Counted from the first letter of the stretch, positions 8,699 through 16,615 are shown. The stretch is DNA of 64,000 nucleotides from Pleomorphomonas oryzae DSM 16300 (GCF_000422965.1 NZ_KE383965.1:75225-139224), one strand, 5' to 3'. Notes: generated by a model not told the origin, from the sequence alone. Program-made: numbers and translations.

Positions 8699-9232
8699 CT
8701 AAAGCCCCCACTTCGGCCCATCGGCCGTCAGCGCCACCGGCATGGGATCGCCGACGATTTCCACCTTGGGGCCGCCGAGCTCGTTCCAGCGGAAGAGATT
8801 GAGGTGCCAGCCGCCGGCGATCTGGCGGGAGCGATCGATGATGCCGTCGGCGCCGGCGGCGCGGGCGAGGTCGGCGCTACGCCAGGAGGGGGGCTCGCGG
8901 CCTTCGGTGAGGGCGACGCGCCAGGAGAGGTTGGAGTGGTCGCGGTCGATGCCCAGCGCGGCGCAGACCGCCTCGTCGTGCTGGTCGATCACCCGGGCCT
9001 CGCTGATCTCCAGCGGGATGACGACGCGGGCGCGGCCATCCTCGCGCATGTAGCCAGCCGTTGCCATGATCGCCCATGCCGGCTCGGGGCTGGTGTAGAG
9101 CGCCGGCTGCCCCAGGCGATGATAGCGGCCGGCGCTGGTCGGCCCTGGCGGATCGAGCACCTGAGCTATGCGGTCGACGGTGACCGTGCGGTAGAAGCGG
9201 CCGGAGAGGGTGCGGAAAGGGGCTCGCGTCAC
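8699..9232 (-). CDS. RES-domain-like protein (candidate NAD+-cleaving toxin)
   Basis: 177 residues. The N-terminal GRFYRTVT...GRYHRLGQPALYTSPEPAWAI (about residues 11-55) matches the RES-domain pattern 'R.YR......GGRW...G.P.LYTS....A', and the end (GGWHLNLFRWNELGGPKVEIVG) resembles the C-terminal strand of the fold. RES toxins degrade NAD+ and are normally paired with a Xre/MbcA antitoxin, but none adjoins; the next gene upstream is a TetR regulator 1 bp away. It may be a housekeeping RES-like protein. Family call moderate, toxicity inferred. Confidence 0.6.
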   Translation of the reverse strand: MTRAPFRTLSGRFYRTVTVDRIAQVLDPPGPTSAGRYHRLGQPALYTSPEPAWAIMATAGYMREDGRARVVIPLEISEARVIDQHDEAVCAALGIDRDHSNLSWRVALTEGREPPSWRSADLARAAGADGIIDRSRQIAGGWHLNLFRWNELGGPKVEIVGDPMPVALTADGPKWGL

Positions 9233-9233
9233 G

Positions 9234-10013
9234 TCAATGCCTGCCGGATTGGGGCGGATTGGCTTCCGTCATCCTCTCGCTGGGTGGCATCTTTGTGACG
9301 CTCTCCGGGGAGGAACGCTTGGCGCCGGCGATGCGGTCGAGCCATTCGGCCATCAGCTGGCGTTCGCCGGGGGTGAGGGCGCTGAGGCTGTCGAGGTTGG
9401 CGCGTAGCGTAATGGCGGCGACCTCGGGGCCTTCGGTGGGCGTGGGGGTGGTGTCCGTGTTGCCTGGAGTGATGGCGGCGATCAGCGCTTCGCGGGCGGT
9501 GGCGGCGAGGCTCATGTCGCGGGCGTCGGTCGGCATGGCGTTGAGCGTCAGCACGGTGCCGGTGGCGACGGCCGTAATCAGCGCCGCCGCTCGGCTTTCT
9601 TCCATCCTGAGGCGACCGGCGGCAGCCAGCGCCCGCACGAAATGGCGGAGCACGCCGAGGCCGGTGTCGCTGGCCGGCGCCTCACGCGGCGCGGCGAGGA
9701 TGGCGTAGAGGGCGGGGTTGTCGACGCCGAAGGCGACGTGCAGGTCGAAGGCGCTGCGGAAGTTTTCCAGCGGATCGGCCGATTGCTGGCGCGTCGACTT
9801 GGCCGCCACGTAAGCCCAGAGGCCATGTTCGGCGGCGGCCTCGAGCAGGCCCTGCTTGTCGCCGAACAGCCGGTAGAGGGTGGGCGCCTGCACCCCGGCC
9901 GCCGCCGCCACGGCACGAGTGGTCAGCGCCGCCGGTCCGCCGGAGCGGAGTAGCGCCTCGGCCGCCGCGAGAATGCGGGCACGGGCGGATTTGTCGTCGG
10001 ATTCGCTCTCCAT
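9234..10013 (-). CDS. TetR-family regulator
   Basis: 259 residues, longer than the usual 190-220 because of a roughly 50-residue polar C-terminal extension. N-terminal HTH: 'ILAAAEALLRSGGPAALTTRAVAAAAGVQAPTLYRLFGDKQGLLEA'. The ligand domain is unassigned. Divergent from the SDR gene at 10116, with a palindrome between them, so it probably represses that gene and itself. It sits 1 bp upstream of the RES-like gene. Confidence 0.88.
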   Translation of the reverse strand: MESESDDKSARARILAAAEALLRSGGPAALTTRAVAAAAGVQAPTLYRLFGDKQGLLEAAAEHGLWAYVAAKSTRQQSADPLENFRSAFDLHVAFGVDNPALYAILAAPREAPASDTGLGVLRHFVRALAAAGRLRMEESRAAALITAVATGTVLTLNAMPTDARDMSLAATAREALIAAITPGNTDTTPTPTEGPEVAAITLRANLDSLSALTPGERQLMAEWLDRIAGAKRSSPESVTKMPPSERMTEANPPQSGRH

Positions 10014-10069
10014 GGCCCAAGATTATCACTGGCAGCGGAGGACGGGTAGCGTTGATAGCGTCCGCATGT

Positions 10070-10103
10070 TATCGTTGATATCATATTCAGGTTATCAACG
10101 ATA
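10070..10103. promoter_or_regulatory. TetR operator candidate
   Basis: Perfect inverted repeat TATCGTTGATA (10070-10080) / TATCAACGATA (10093-10103) with a 12-bp spacer, in the divergent tetR-SDR intergenic region and 12 bp before the SDR start. Confidence 0.7.
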
Positions 10104-10115
10104 TGGAGTGAAGCC

Positions 10116-10847
10116 ATGACCATCGCAAACAAGGTCGTCGTCATCACCGGCGCGGGCACCGGCATCGGCCGCGCCACGGCGGTCCATCTGGGCTCCCTAG
10201 GCGCCAAGGTGGTGCTGGGCGCGCGGCGAGAAGCGCAGATCGCCGAGGTGGCCGAGAGCATCCGGGCGACCGGCGGCGAGGCGGCTTATCGCGCCACCGA
10301 CGTGACCAGCGCGGAGGAGGTGAAGGCGCTGGTGAGCCTTGCCATCGAGCGGTTCGGCCGGCTGGACGTGATGATCAACAATGCCGGCGTGGCGCCGCTG
10401 TCCCGTCTCGACGAGGGGAAGGTGGGCGAGTGGGAGGCGATGATCGACGTCAACCTCAGGGGCGTGCTGAACGGCATCGCCGCCGCGTTGCCGGCCTTCG
10501 AGACGGGCGGCGGCCACATCGTCAACGTGGTGTCGACGGCCGGGCTGAAGATCGTGCCGACCATGGGCGTCTACGCCGCCACCAAGAACGCGGTGCGGAC
10601 GATCAGCGAGGCGCTCCGGCAGGAATCGCAGGCCGGCCTCCGGGTGACGGAGATCTCGCCGGGCTTCGTTGCCACCAACCTCGGAGATTCCATGCCGGAG
10701 GGGCCGGCGAAGGAAGCGGTCGCCGCTCGGATGAAGGATATCGCCTTGCCGCCGGAAGCGGTAGCCAAGGCGATCGCCTACGCCCTGGAACAGCCGCCGG
10801 GGGTGGAGATCGGCAGCATCGTCATCCGGCCGACAATGCAGGATTGA
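10116..10847 (+). CDS. Short-chain dehydrogenase/reductase
   Basis: 243-residue classical SDR: cofactor motif TGAGTGIGRAT (TGxxxGxG), NNAG at about residues 89-92, catalytic Ser in 'VNVVSTAGLK', and YxxxK as YAATKNAV. Arg and Lys in 'GARREAQ' after strand 2 suggest NADP preference. The C-terminal 'EQPPGVEIGSIVIRPTMQD' is typical of the YdfG/Cbei-type oxidoreductases. Probably repressed by the divergent TetR protein. Confidence 0.9.
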   Translation: MTIANKVVVITGAGTGIGRATAVHLGSLGAKVVLGARREAQIAEVAESIRATGGEAAYRATDVTSAEEVKALVSLAIERFGRLDVMINNAGVAPLSRLDEGKVGEWEAMIDVNLRGVLNGIAAALPAFETGGGHIVNVVSTAGLKIVPTMGVYAATKNAVRTISEALRQESQAGLRVTEISPGFVATNLGDSMPEGPAKEAVAARMKDIALPPEAVAKAIAYALEQPPGVEIGSIVIRPTMQD

Positions 10848-10856
10848 GGGGGACGG

Positions 10857-10912
10857 ATATCGACGGCTGAGATTTCTCGTCCCGAGGTGGAGCGAGACGC
10901 CGATATCAGGCC
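10857..10912. repeat. Deleted REP-like element, copy 5
   Basis: Only outer parts remain: GATATCGACGG...TCTCGTCCCGAGG joined directly to GGAGCGAGACGCCGATATC. This looks like a copy that lost both hairpin arms and the spacer. Confidence 0.7.
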
Positions 10913-10925
10913 CCGCCTCCTGACC

Positions 10926-11672
10926 TCACATGTAGATCGCGCGGGCCAGGCGGACGCGGTAGTCGGAGTCGGCATTGGTGACGATGCCGCCGAAGCGTTC
11001 GGCCATGATGGCGAGCGTCAGTTCGCGGCGCTTGGGCAGGCGGTGTCGCTCGGCCGCGGCGAGGGCGGCGGGCAGTTCATTGAGGGTGAGGTCGGTGCAG
11101 TAGGCCGGCGCGCCGGGCTGCTGGCGCCAGGAGGCGGCGAGGGAGCCGGCGTCGAAAGCATCGAAGCCAGTGTCCTCGACCAGCGCCATCGCCACCTTGC
11201 GATCGGCGTCGCGGTCGGCGGAAACCGGCAGGGCGATGCGGCCGGGGCTGCCGGCCGGCTGGCCCTTGCTTGCGAATGAGGATGTGCCGATGCAATTCCA
11301 GGCCTTGGCGATCGGCCGGCCCAGCAGCCTGGACGCCCAGACGCTTTCGGCCTCGCCGGCCTCGATGGCCTCAATGGTGCCGTCGCGGTGTGGGTAATAG
11401 TTGGAGGTGTCGATCACCACCGTCTCGGCCGGCAGCGGCGAGATGAGCGGCGCGACGTCGCGCAGGCTGGCGAGCGGCATGGTGAGGATGACGGCGTCGA
11501 CATCCTTCACCGCGTCGGCGGCGGTGACGGCGCGGGCGCCGTTGGCGAGCACGCTGGGGTCGATGGTGTCGGGGCCGCGCGAGTTGGCGGCCTTCACGTC
11601 ATGGCCGGCGGCGGCGAGCTTGAGGGCCAGGGTCTTGCCGATGTTGCCGGTGCCGAGGATGCCGATTTTCAT
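10926..11672 (-). CDS. F420H2:NADP-reductase-like dinucleotide-binding protein
   Basis: 248 residues. N-terminal KIGILGTGNIGKTLALKLAAAGHDVKAANSRG is the nucleotide fold of the NpdG/Fno family, with the NSR that contacts the NADP phosphate. 'VILTMPLASLRDVAPLI' and 'VVIDTSNYYPHRDG' are also family patterns. In organisms without F420 such proteins are uncharacterised NADP oxidoreductases. Its start overlaps the stop of the upstream marR gene by 4 bp, so the two are coupled. Confidence 0.82.
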   Translation of the reverse strand: MKIGILGTGNIGKTLALKLAAAGHDVKAANSRGPDTIDPSVLANGARAVTAADAVKDVDAVILTMPLASLRDVAPLISPLPAETVVIDTSNYYPHRDGTIEAIEAGEAESVWASRLLGRPIAKAWNCIGTSSFASKGQPAGSPGRIALPVSADRDADRKVAMALVEDTGFDAFDAGSLAASWRQQPGAPAYCTDLTLNELPAALAAAERHRLPKRRELTLAIMAERFGGIVTNADSDYRVRLARAIYM

Positions 11673-12112
11673 GGGGTGTCTCCTGTTGATGCCGGGCGGG
11701 CGAGCGCTTCGAGCGTCTGGCGCAGATCGTCGACGCCGCGATCGGTGAGCTGGCAGGCGGTCTTGATCCTGGTGGTGACGCCGCGGATCGCTGGCTCCAG
11801 CGAGCGGCCGTGGGGGGTGAGATCGACCAGCACGCGGCGCTCGTCGTCGGGGTCGCGGCGGCGGGTGACGAAGCCGGCGCTTTCCAGCCGCTTGACCAGC
11901 GGCGTGATGGTGCCAGTGTCCATGTCGAGCCGGGCGCCGAGGGCGCCGACGCTGAGTGGCGCGCCATCGAGCAGCGCCAGGATCGCCAGATATTGCGGGA
12001 AGGTGAGGCCGAGCGGCTCGAGGATCGGCTTGTGCAGCCGCGCCAGCCGGTTCGCCGCGCCGTAAAGCGCGAAGGAGAGCTGGGTGGCGATGGTCTGGCG
12101 TTCCGGGGTCAT
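11669..12112 (-). CDS. MarR-family regulator
   Basis: 147 residues from the MTPERQTIAT methionine. Winged helix: 'LTFPQYLAILALLDGAPLSVGALGARLDMDTGTITPLVKRLESAGFVTRRRDPDDERRVLVDLT', of the OhrR-like subclass ('L....LTFPQYL'). The N-terminal redox cysteine of OhrR is missing; the only Cys is near the C-terminus (TACQLTD). Coupled to the reductase gene and probably autorepressed through the palindrome just upstream. Confidence 0.88.
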   Translation of the reverse strand: MTPERQTIATQLSFALYGAANRLARLHKPILEPLGLTFPQYLAILALLDGAPLSVGALGARLDMDTGTITPLVKRLESAGFVTRRRDPDDERRVLVDLTPHGRSLEPAIRGVTTRIKTACQLTDRGVDDLRQTLEALARPASTGDTP

Positions 12113-12128
12113 CTCTAGCGTCCTAGTA

Positions 12129-12142
12129 TCTAGTGCACTAGA
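12129..12142. promoter_or_regulatory. MarR operator candidate
   Basis: Perfect 14-bp palindrome TCTAGTGCACTAGA, 17 bp upstream of the marR start. Confidence 0.7.
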
Positions 12143-12324
12143 GAATGAGAGGGGATGGAAGTCAAGGAGGGGGAGGGACACGAAGGAGTGATGGGGGGGT
12201 GGGACAAGGGCCTATATCGGGCGCCCAACGCCGTGCGACCAGGAGTAAAAGCTTCGACGCAAAACGCGACGCCCCAGGTTCAATCCGGCTTTTCACTCGA
12301 CTGCATTCCAGTTCATAATGAACC

Positions 12325-12987
12325 ATGTTCCGACCGCGCCTCGAAATTCTTCCCGAACCGCAGCAACGGCTATGGCCGGAGCTGGTCGCAACGCCGCCTG
12401 CCTTCACCCTCTATGGCGGAACGGCGATCGCCTTGCGGCTTGGGCATCGGTTTTCAGTCGATTTCGATTTCTTCTCCACCGCGCCCTTCGTTCCGGCAGA
12501 GCTCTATGACGCTCTGCCGTATCTCAAGGGCGGCATTCTCCAGCAATCCGCCGCCAATACGCTGACCGTCTCGGTCGACCGGGGAGGGCCGGTACAGCTG
12601 TCCTTTTTCGGCAGGCTTCGCATCGGGCAGGTGGAGGCCGCCGATCCGGTCGAAGGTCCGGCGTTTCCCGTGGCGTCTCTCCTCGATCTTTCCGGCATGA
12701 AGGTGGCCGTCATCACCCAACGGGCGGAGGTGAAGGATTATCTCGATCTTCATGCCCTGCTGACGGTCGCCCGCATCGATCTGCCGACCATGCTGGCCGC
12801 CGCAACCATCATTTACGCAGAGGGTTTCAATCCGCTCATTGCGTTGAAAGCGATCAGTTATCACGACGATCCAGCCTTGACCGATCTGCCGACCGGCATT
12901 CGGAAGGATCTTGCGAAGGCCGTTCGCGCGGTCGATATCCACGCCCTGCCGCGTTTGGCGGCCGTGAGGGAGCGGCCCCTGCCATGA
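12325..12987 (+). CDS. AbiEii/AbiGii-type nucleotidyltransferase
   Basis: 220 residues. The motif YGGTAIALRLGHRFSVDFDF (GGT 31-33, metal-binding Asp46 and Asp48) is the nucleotidyltransferase active site of the AbiEii/MenT superfamily, and KDYLDLHALL further on is also typical. AbiEii toxins transfer nucleotides, e.g. to tRNA ends, and act in abortive infection or growth arrest. The usual AbiEi antitoxin is absent; the coupled partner is the downstream gene, which overlaps by 4 bp. The ATG at 12325 was chosen. Confidence 0.82.
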   Translation: MFRPRLEILPEPQQRLWPELVATPPAFTLYGGTAIALRLGHRFSVDFDFFSTAPFVPAELYDALPYLKGGILQQSAANTLTVSVDRGGPVQLSFFGRLRIGQVEAADPVEGPAFPVASLLDLSGMKVAVITQRAEVKDYLDLHALLTVARIDLPTMLAAATIIYAEGFNPLIALKAISYHDDPALTDLPTGIRKDLAKAVRAVDIHALPRLAAVRERPLP

Positions 12988-13280
12988 AACCGCTTCCCCT
13001 CAACGCCGACCTGCTGGAAGTTGCCCCTCGCGTGGTCTGGTTCGAGGCGCCGGAGAAGGCGTTGGCCGACCCGGTGCGTTTTCTCGCTTATGTCATGACC
13101 TACGGCAGCCCAGACGATCTGGCCGTTGTGCGCCGCTATGTGGACGACGACGGGTTCAAGGAAGCCTTGGAACAGGCGCCGCCCGGCATCATGGATGTCC
13201 GTTCCTGGGCCTACTGGAACGTCATGGCCGGCAAGGACGACATTCCGCCCATGCCCAGCCGGAGGTTCCCGGCCGGGTGA
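12984..13280 (+). CDS. Partner protein of the nucleotidyltransferase (DUF6922-like)
   Basis: 98 residues, start overlapping the stop of the AbiEii-type gene (ATGA). The pattern 'VVWFEAP...LADPVRFLAYVMTYGSPDDLAVVRRYVDDDGFKEALEQAPPGI...SWAYW' looks like the small proteins (DUF6922 group) often found beside AbiEii-type transferases: a start resembling VLWD, a mid helix on 'I.ERVL..G', and an ending R....FW. Probably the cognate antitoxin or a specificity subunit. Family membership is by eye. Confidence 0.6.
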   Translation: MKPLPLNADLLEVAPRVVWFEAPEKALADPVRFLAYVMTYGSPDDLAVVRRYVDDDGFKEALEQAPPGIMDVRSWAYWNVMAGKDDIPPMPSRRFPAG

Positions 13281-13295
13281 TCGCGTCCTGATTTC

Positions 13296-13940
13296 CTATC
13301 CCTTTGTCAGCAGGACATGCGTGGCGAGTTCCGTCGCCTCCGAACTTGCCACGCGGAAACCCAGGGCGGGGATGTCGATGCCGGCGAACATGGCTTCGCC
13401 GCGGCCGAGCAGCACCGGGGAGATGGCGAAGTGCATCTCGTCGATCAGGCCGGCTTGCAGGTATTGCCGCACGGTGCTGACGCCACCGCCGATCTTGATG
13501 TCCTTGTCGCCGGCCGCCTCGCGTGCTCGCTCCAGCGCCTCCCCGATACCGCCGGTGACGAAATGGAACACCGTGCCGCCCTCCATCTCGATGGATTTGC
13601 GCGGGTAATGGGTGAGCACGAAGGTGGGGGTGTGATAGGGCGGATTGTCGCCCCACCAGCCGCGCCAGGCCTCGTCGGGCCAGTCGCCCCGGACGGGGCC
13701 GAACATGTTGCGTCCCAAGATGAAGGCGCCGAAGCCGGCCATCGCCCGCGCGGCATAGCCGTTGTCCACGCCCTCGGTGCCGCCGTCCTTGCCGATCATC
13801 GCCTGGAACATCCGCGTCGGGAACATCCACTCATGCAGTTCCTCACCGCGCTTGCCCAGCGGGTTTTCCAGGCTCTGCTCCGGTCCGGCGCCGAACCCGT
13901 CGATCGACAACGCAAAAGCTGCAACGCGCACTTTTCCCAT
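13296..13940 (-). CDS. Dihydrofolate-reductase/RibD-C-like reductase
   Basis: 214 residues with the RibD C-terminal fold: 'KVRVAAFALSIDGFGAGPEQSLENPLG' at the N-terminus, 'AFILGRNMFGPVRGDWPDEAWRGWWGDNPPYHTPTFVLTHYPRKSI', and the nucleotide-binding 'DIKIGGGVSTVRQYLQAGLIDEMHFAISPVLLGRG'. These YwjB/YyaP-like proteins are NADPH reductases with unknown substrates. Divergent from an HxlR regulator that probably represses it. Confidence 0.87.
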   Translation of the reverse strand: MGKVRVAAFALSIDGFGAGPEQSLENPLGKRGEELHEWMFPTRMFQAMIGKDGGTEGVDNGYAARAMAGFGAFILGRNMFGPVRGDWPDEAWRGWWGDNPPYHTPTFVLTHYPRKSIEMEGGTVFHFVTGGIGEALERAREAAGDKDIKIGGGVSTVRQYLQAGLIDEMHFAISPVLLGRGEAMFAGIDIPALGFRVASSEATELATHVLLTKG

Positions 13941-14031
13941 GTCAGCCTCCTACTGATTGCGAATTAAAACCAGTTGTAAGCTGACATGACTGATCCTAGA
14001 TTGCAAGCAGTTGTTTTGTAGGAGAGTCGAA

Positions 14032-14550
14032 GTGGATATCGAGCGGCGCTCGGGGTGCCCGATCAACCTGACGATGGAGGTGCTGGGCGACCGGTGGAGC
14101 CTTGTCATCGTCCGCGACATCATGTTCGGCAACCGCCGACATTTCCGCGAGTTGCTGGGCCGATCGGAGGAGGGGATCGCCTCCAACATCCTGGCGGCGC
14201 GGCTGAAGCGGCTCACGTCGCTCGGCCTCATCAGCAAGGTTGACGACCCAAGCCATAGCCAGAAGGCCATCTACAGCCTCACCGAGCCGGCCATCCAACT
14301 GGTGCCGGTGCTGGCGATGATCGGCGCCTGGGGGCGGCGGCACCTGCCGGTGAGCGAGGACCTCAGCATCCGCGCCGAGCTGCTGGAGGTTGGCGGCCCG
14401 GCGCTGTGGGACGAGTTCATGGGGGACCTGAGGCGCATCCACATCGAGGACCCGATCGGCGGCGCTCAGGGAACCGTGACGTCGCCGGTGCTGAAGCGGC
14501 TGACCGAGGCGTTCCTCGAGGTGAGGGCAAGGATGACGGCGGCGGGGTGA
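14032..14550 (+). CDS. HxlR-family regulator with C-terminal extension
   Basis: 172 residues. I choose GTG 14032, which has AGGAG 7 bp upstream, over TTG 14011, which has none. The HxlR core is 'SGCPINLTMEVLGDRWSLVIVRDIMFGNRRHFRELLGRSEEGIASNILAARLKRLTSLGLI', with the conserved N-terminal Cys in 'RRSGCPIN'. After the wing it has about 70 extra residues, as in the larger HxlR subgroup. Divergent from the RibD-like reductase gene. Confidence 0.87.
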   Translation: MDIERRSGCPINLTMEVLGDRWSLVIVRDIMFGNRRHFRELLGRSEEGIASNILAARLKRLTSLGLISKVDDPSHSQKAIYSLTEPAIQLVPVLAMIGAWGRRHLPVSEDLSIRAELLEVGGPALWDEFMGDLRRIHIEDPIGGAQGTVTSPVLKRLTEAFLEVRARMTAAG

Positions 14551-14598
14551 GAAAGGCGACCTATAGAGGCTGCTGAGGTCCCCCGCGTTTCGGGGATG

Positions 14599-15522
14599 CT
14601 AGTTCCCGTAGGCCCAGGCGCCGCCGGTCTTCTGCGCCGCTTCGAAAGGCGCGCGGCCTGTGGTGGCGAGCCAGGCGGGGAAGGGGCGGAGGTCGGGGAC
14701 GAGTTGCCTCAGGGCGACGAGATCGGCCTTGCCGGTGAGGCGGCCGGCGTCGAACAGGGCGGTGAGTTTGGCGAGGAAGGGGTTCGCGGTGAGCGTCTCG
14801 TCGGAGAAGCGCTGATAGGGGATCGGGCGGCCGGCCACCTCGCTGAAGGCGGCCTCAAGGTCGGCGCCGGTTACTTCGTCGCTGGCGATCTCCAGGGTTG
14901 CGCCGCCGAAGCGGGTGGGGTCGGCGAAGGCGAGGGCGACGAACTTGCCGATGTCCTCGACGGCGATCAGCTGCATCGCCTGGTCGGGCCGGACGAAGAA
15001 GGTGAAGCGGCCCTCGCTGAGGCCGAAGCCCGGCATCAAGAGCATGTCCATGAAGGCGGCGGGGCGCAGGATGGTGGCGGTGACCGGCAGGGTGCGGATA
15101 TGCGCCTCGATCCGCGCCTTCATGTCGAAATGGCCGACGCCGGTGGGCATGTCGCCGACGGCGCCGGTGGAGCTGTAGACGAGATGCTGGACGCCGGTCT
15201 CAACGGCGAGGTCGGCGATCAGCGTGCCGTAGCGCAGCTCCTCCTCGTCTGTCAGCCCCAGCTCCGGCCCCTGGCCCGAGCTCGGCTGGACGCTGAACAC
15301 GCCATGAGCGCCGGCCATGGCGGCGCGGAGCGAGGCGGTGTCGGCAAAGTCGCCGCGCACCAGTTCGGCGCCGGCTTCGCTGAGCGCCACGGCTTTCGGC
15401 GAGGCCGGATTGCGCACCAGGGCGCGGACGCGCCAACCGGCTTTGAGCAACGCCGCAGCGGCCGAACCGCCTTGCTGGCCGGTTGCGCCGAAGACCAGAA
15501 TGGTTCGATTGGTTTGGTTCAT
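14599..15522 (-). CDS. NmrA-family NAD(P)-binding protein
   Basis: 307 residues from ATG 15522, which is preceded by GAGGG. Rossmann motif ILVFGATGQQGGSAAAALLKAGWRVRALVRNP (GxxGxxG) and no YxxxK triad, as in NmrA/HSCARG-type atypical SDRs and QOR2-like quinone reductases. 'HLVYSSTGAVGD' and 'ILRPAAFMDML' fit the family. It may sense NADP(H) or reduce quinones. Divergent from an HxlR regulator, as for ytfG/ytfH-type (QOR2/HxlR) pairs. Confidence 0.88.
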   Translation of the reverse strand: MNQTNRTILVFGATGQQGGSAAAALLKAGWRVRALVRNPASPKAVALSEAGAELVRGDFADTASLRAAMAGAHGVFSVQPSSGQGPELGLTDEEELRYGTLIADLAVETGVQHLVYSSTGAVGDMPTGVGHFDMKARIEAHIRTLPVTATILRPAAFMDMLLMPGFGLSEGRFTFFVRPDQAMQLIAVEDIGKFVALAFADPTRFGGATLEIASDEVTGADLEAAFSEVAGRPIPYQRFSDETLTANPFLAKLTALFDAGRLTGKADLVALRQLVPDLRPFPAWLATTGRAPFEAAQKTGGAWAYGN

Positions 15523-15542
15523 GTCGACCCTCATCTTCACTA

Positions 15543-15563
15543 GGGCTTTTCGTTGAAAAGCCC
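15543..15563. promoter_or_regulatory. Perfect hairpin in the NmrA/HxlR intergenic region
   Basis: GGGCTTTTC-GTT-GAAAAGCCC, a 9-bp perfect stem with a 3-nt loop, 20 bp upstream of the NmrA start. Could be an operator or an RNA hairpin in the 5' leader. Confidence 0.5.
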
Positions 15564-15578
15564 CAGGACTGTTAAGAC

Positions 15579-15622
15579 GCAATTTCGGGCGCAAAACCGG
15601 TTCCCGCTTTTGCTGAAATTGC
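15579..15622. repeat. Dispersed 44-bp palindrome, copy 1 (rhizobial type)
   Basis: Imperfect palindrome GCAATTTC...GAAATTGC around GCGCAAAACCGGTTCCCGC. A near-identical sequence in opposite orientation occurs at 18393-18436. It recalls the intergenic mosaic palindromes common in Rhizobiales. Confidence 0.75.
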
Positions 15623-15705
15623 TTAGGAGGGGTCTTCATATATACTTGAGCGAAAAAGCCCGGAAGACGGCACATTTTTGCGCCTGGGGCACAAGGATGA
15701 TACCC

Positions 15706-16110
15706 ATGGACCAGCTCATACATGGCCGCCCGTATCATGAGGGCGAAGACGGGCCGATCTTCCGGCCTTGCGCGCCGCACAGCGTTCTCGAGCGGCTGGG
15801 CGACAAGTGGACCATCCTGGTGATGAGCCATCTGGCGATCGCGCCCGGCTACCGGCTGCGCTTCTCGGCGCTGAAGGGCGGCATCGAGGGCATCACTCAG
15901 CGCATGCTGACGCGCACCTTGCGCAACCTCGAGCGCGACGGCCTTCTCAAGCGCCACTATTTTCCGGAGGTGCCGCCGCGCGTCGAATACGAGCTGACGG
16001 CCATGGGCGCCAGCATGCTGCCGGCACTGGAAGGCTTCACCGCCTGGATCCGCGACAACTGGCCGGCCATCGAGGAAAGCCGCAGCACCTATGACGGCGC
16101 GAAGCGGTGA
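15706..16110 (+). CDS. HxlR-family regulator
   Basis: 134 residues from ATG 15706, with AAGGA 8 bp upstream; longer in-frame starts would run through the palindrome. HxlR core: 'CAPHSVLERLGDKWTILVMSHLAIAPGYRLRFSALKGGIEGITQRMLTRTLRNLERDGLL'. Single N-terminal Cys (FRPCAP) could be a redox or electrophile switch. Probably controls the divergent NmrA-type gene. The last ~65 bp of this gene are duplicated at 16550-16615. Confidence 0.87.
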   Translation: MDQLIHGRPYHEGEDGPIFRPCAPHSVLERLGDKWTILVMSHLAIAPGYRLRFSALKGGIEGITQRMLTRTLRNLERDGLLKRHYFPEVPPRVEYELTAMGASMLPALEGFTAWIRDNWPAIEESRSTYDGAKR

Positions 16111-16129
16111 TCGGTCGTGAGAGAGGCTT

Positions 16130-16537
16130 TCACACCTCCTCGCGCAGTTCCCTGACGCCACGGCCGAGCCGGCGGCGCAGCAGGTGGCGCAGCGTCGCAG
16201 GGTCGGCGTAGCCCACCTCGGCGGCGATATGGTCGAGGTCGTGGCCGAGGGCGATCAGGTGTTCGGCCCGCCGCACGCGCAGATCCTGGACGAAGGCGAG
16301 CGGCGACTTGCCGAGCACCGCCTCGGTGCGGCGCTGCAGGGTGCGCGGCGTCACCGACAGCGCCTTGGTGGCCGCCTCAAGCGAGAAGCCCTCGGCGAGA
16401 TGCTCGCGCGCCCAGCGCTCGAAGCGCTCCACCAGTGGGTCGGCGTGGGCCAGGAAGTCGGGAATGATGTATTTGGCCTGCGACGGCCGCTTGTCGATCA
16501 GCATAAAGCGGGCGACCAGCGCGGCGAGCTCAGGGCT
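16130..16537 (-). pseudogene. Truncated AraC-family (GlxA/FtrA-type) regulator
   Basis: An open frame codes for the C-terminal part of a GATase1-like AraC activator: a linker segment SPELAALVARFMLIDKRPSQ then the two-helix-turn-helix DNA-binding domain ('LSVTPRTLQRRTEAVLGKSPLAFVQDLRVRRAEHLIALGHDLDHIAAEVGYADPATLRHLLRRRLG'). Full proteins are about 320 residues with an N-terminal DJ-1-like domain. Here that half is gone and the upstream end abuts a fragment of an HxlR gene. A short 124-residue product from ATG 16504 is possible but probably unregulated. Confidence 0.75.
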
Positions 16538-16549
16538 TTGCTGGCGCGG

Positions 16550-16615
16550 GAAGGTTTCGGCGTCTGGATCCGCGGCAACCGGCCGACCATCGAAGAAAGC
16601 CGCAGCATGTATGAC
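16550..16615 (+). repeat. Duplicated 3' end of the HxlR gene
   Basis: 16550-16615 matches 16030-16095 at most positions (e.g. CTGGATCCGCG, GGCC.GCCATCGA, GAAAGCCGCAGCA). In frame it reads VWIRGNRPTIEESRSMYDR against AWIRDNWPAIEESRSTYDG in the HxlR protein. It marks the broken end of the AraC gene. Confidence 0.8.

Noticed and set aside
14599..16161. 520-residue open frame joining the NmrA protein to upstream sequence
   Set aside because: The extra N-terminal part runs through the intergenic palindromes and antisense to the HxlR gene; the Rossmann start at 15522 has its own ribosome site.
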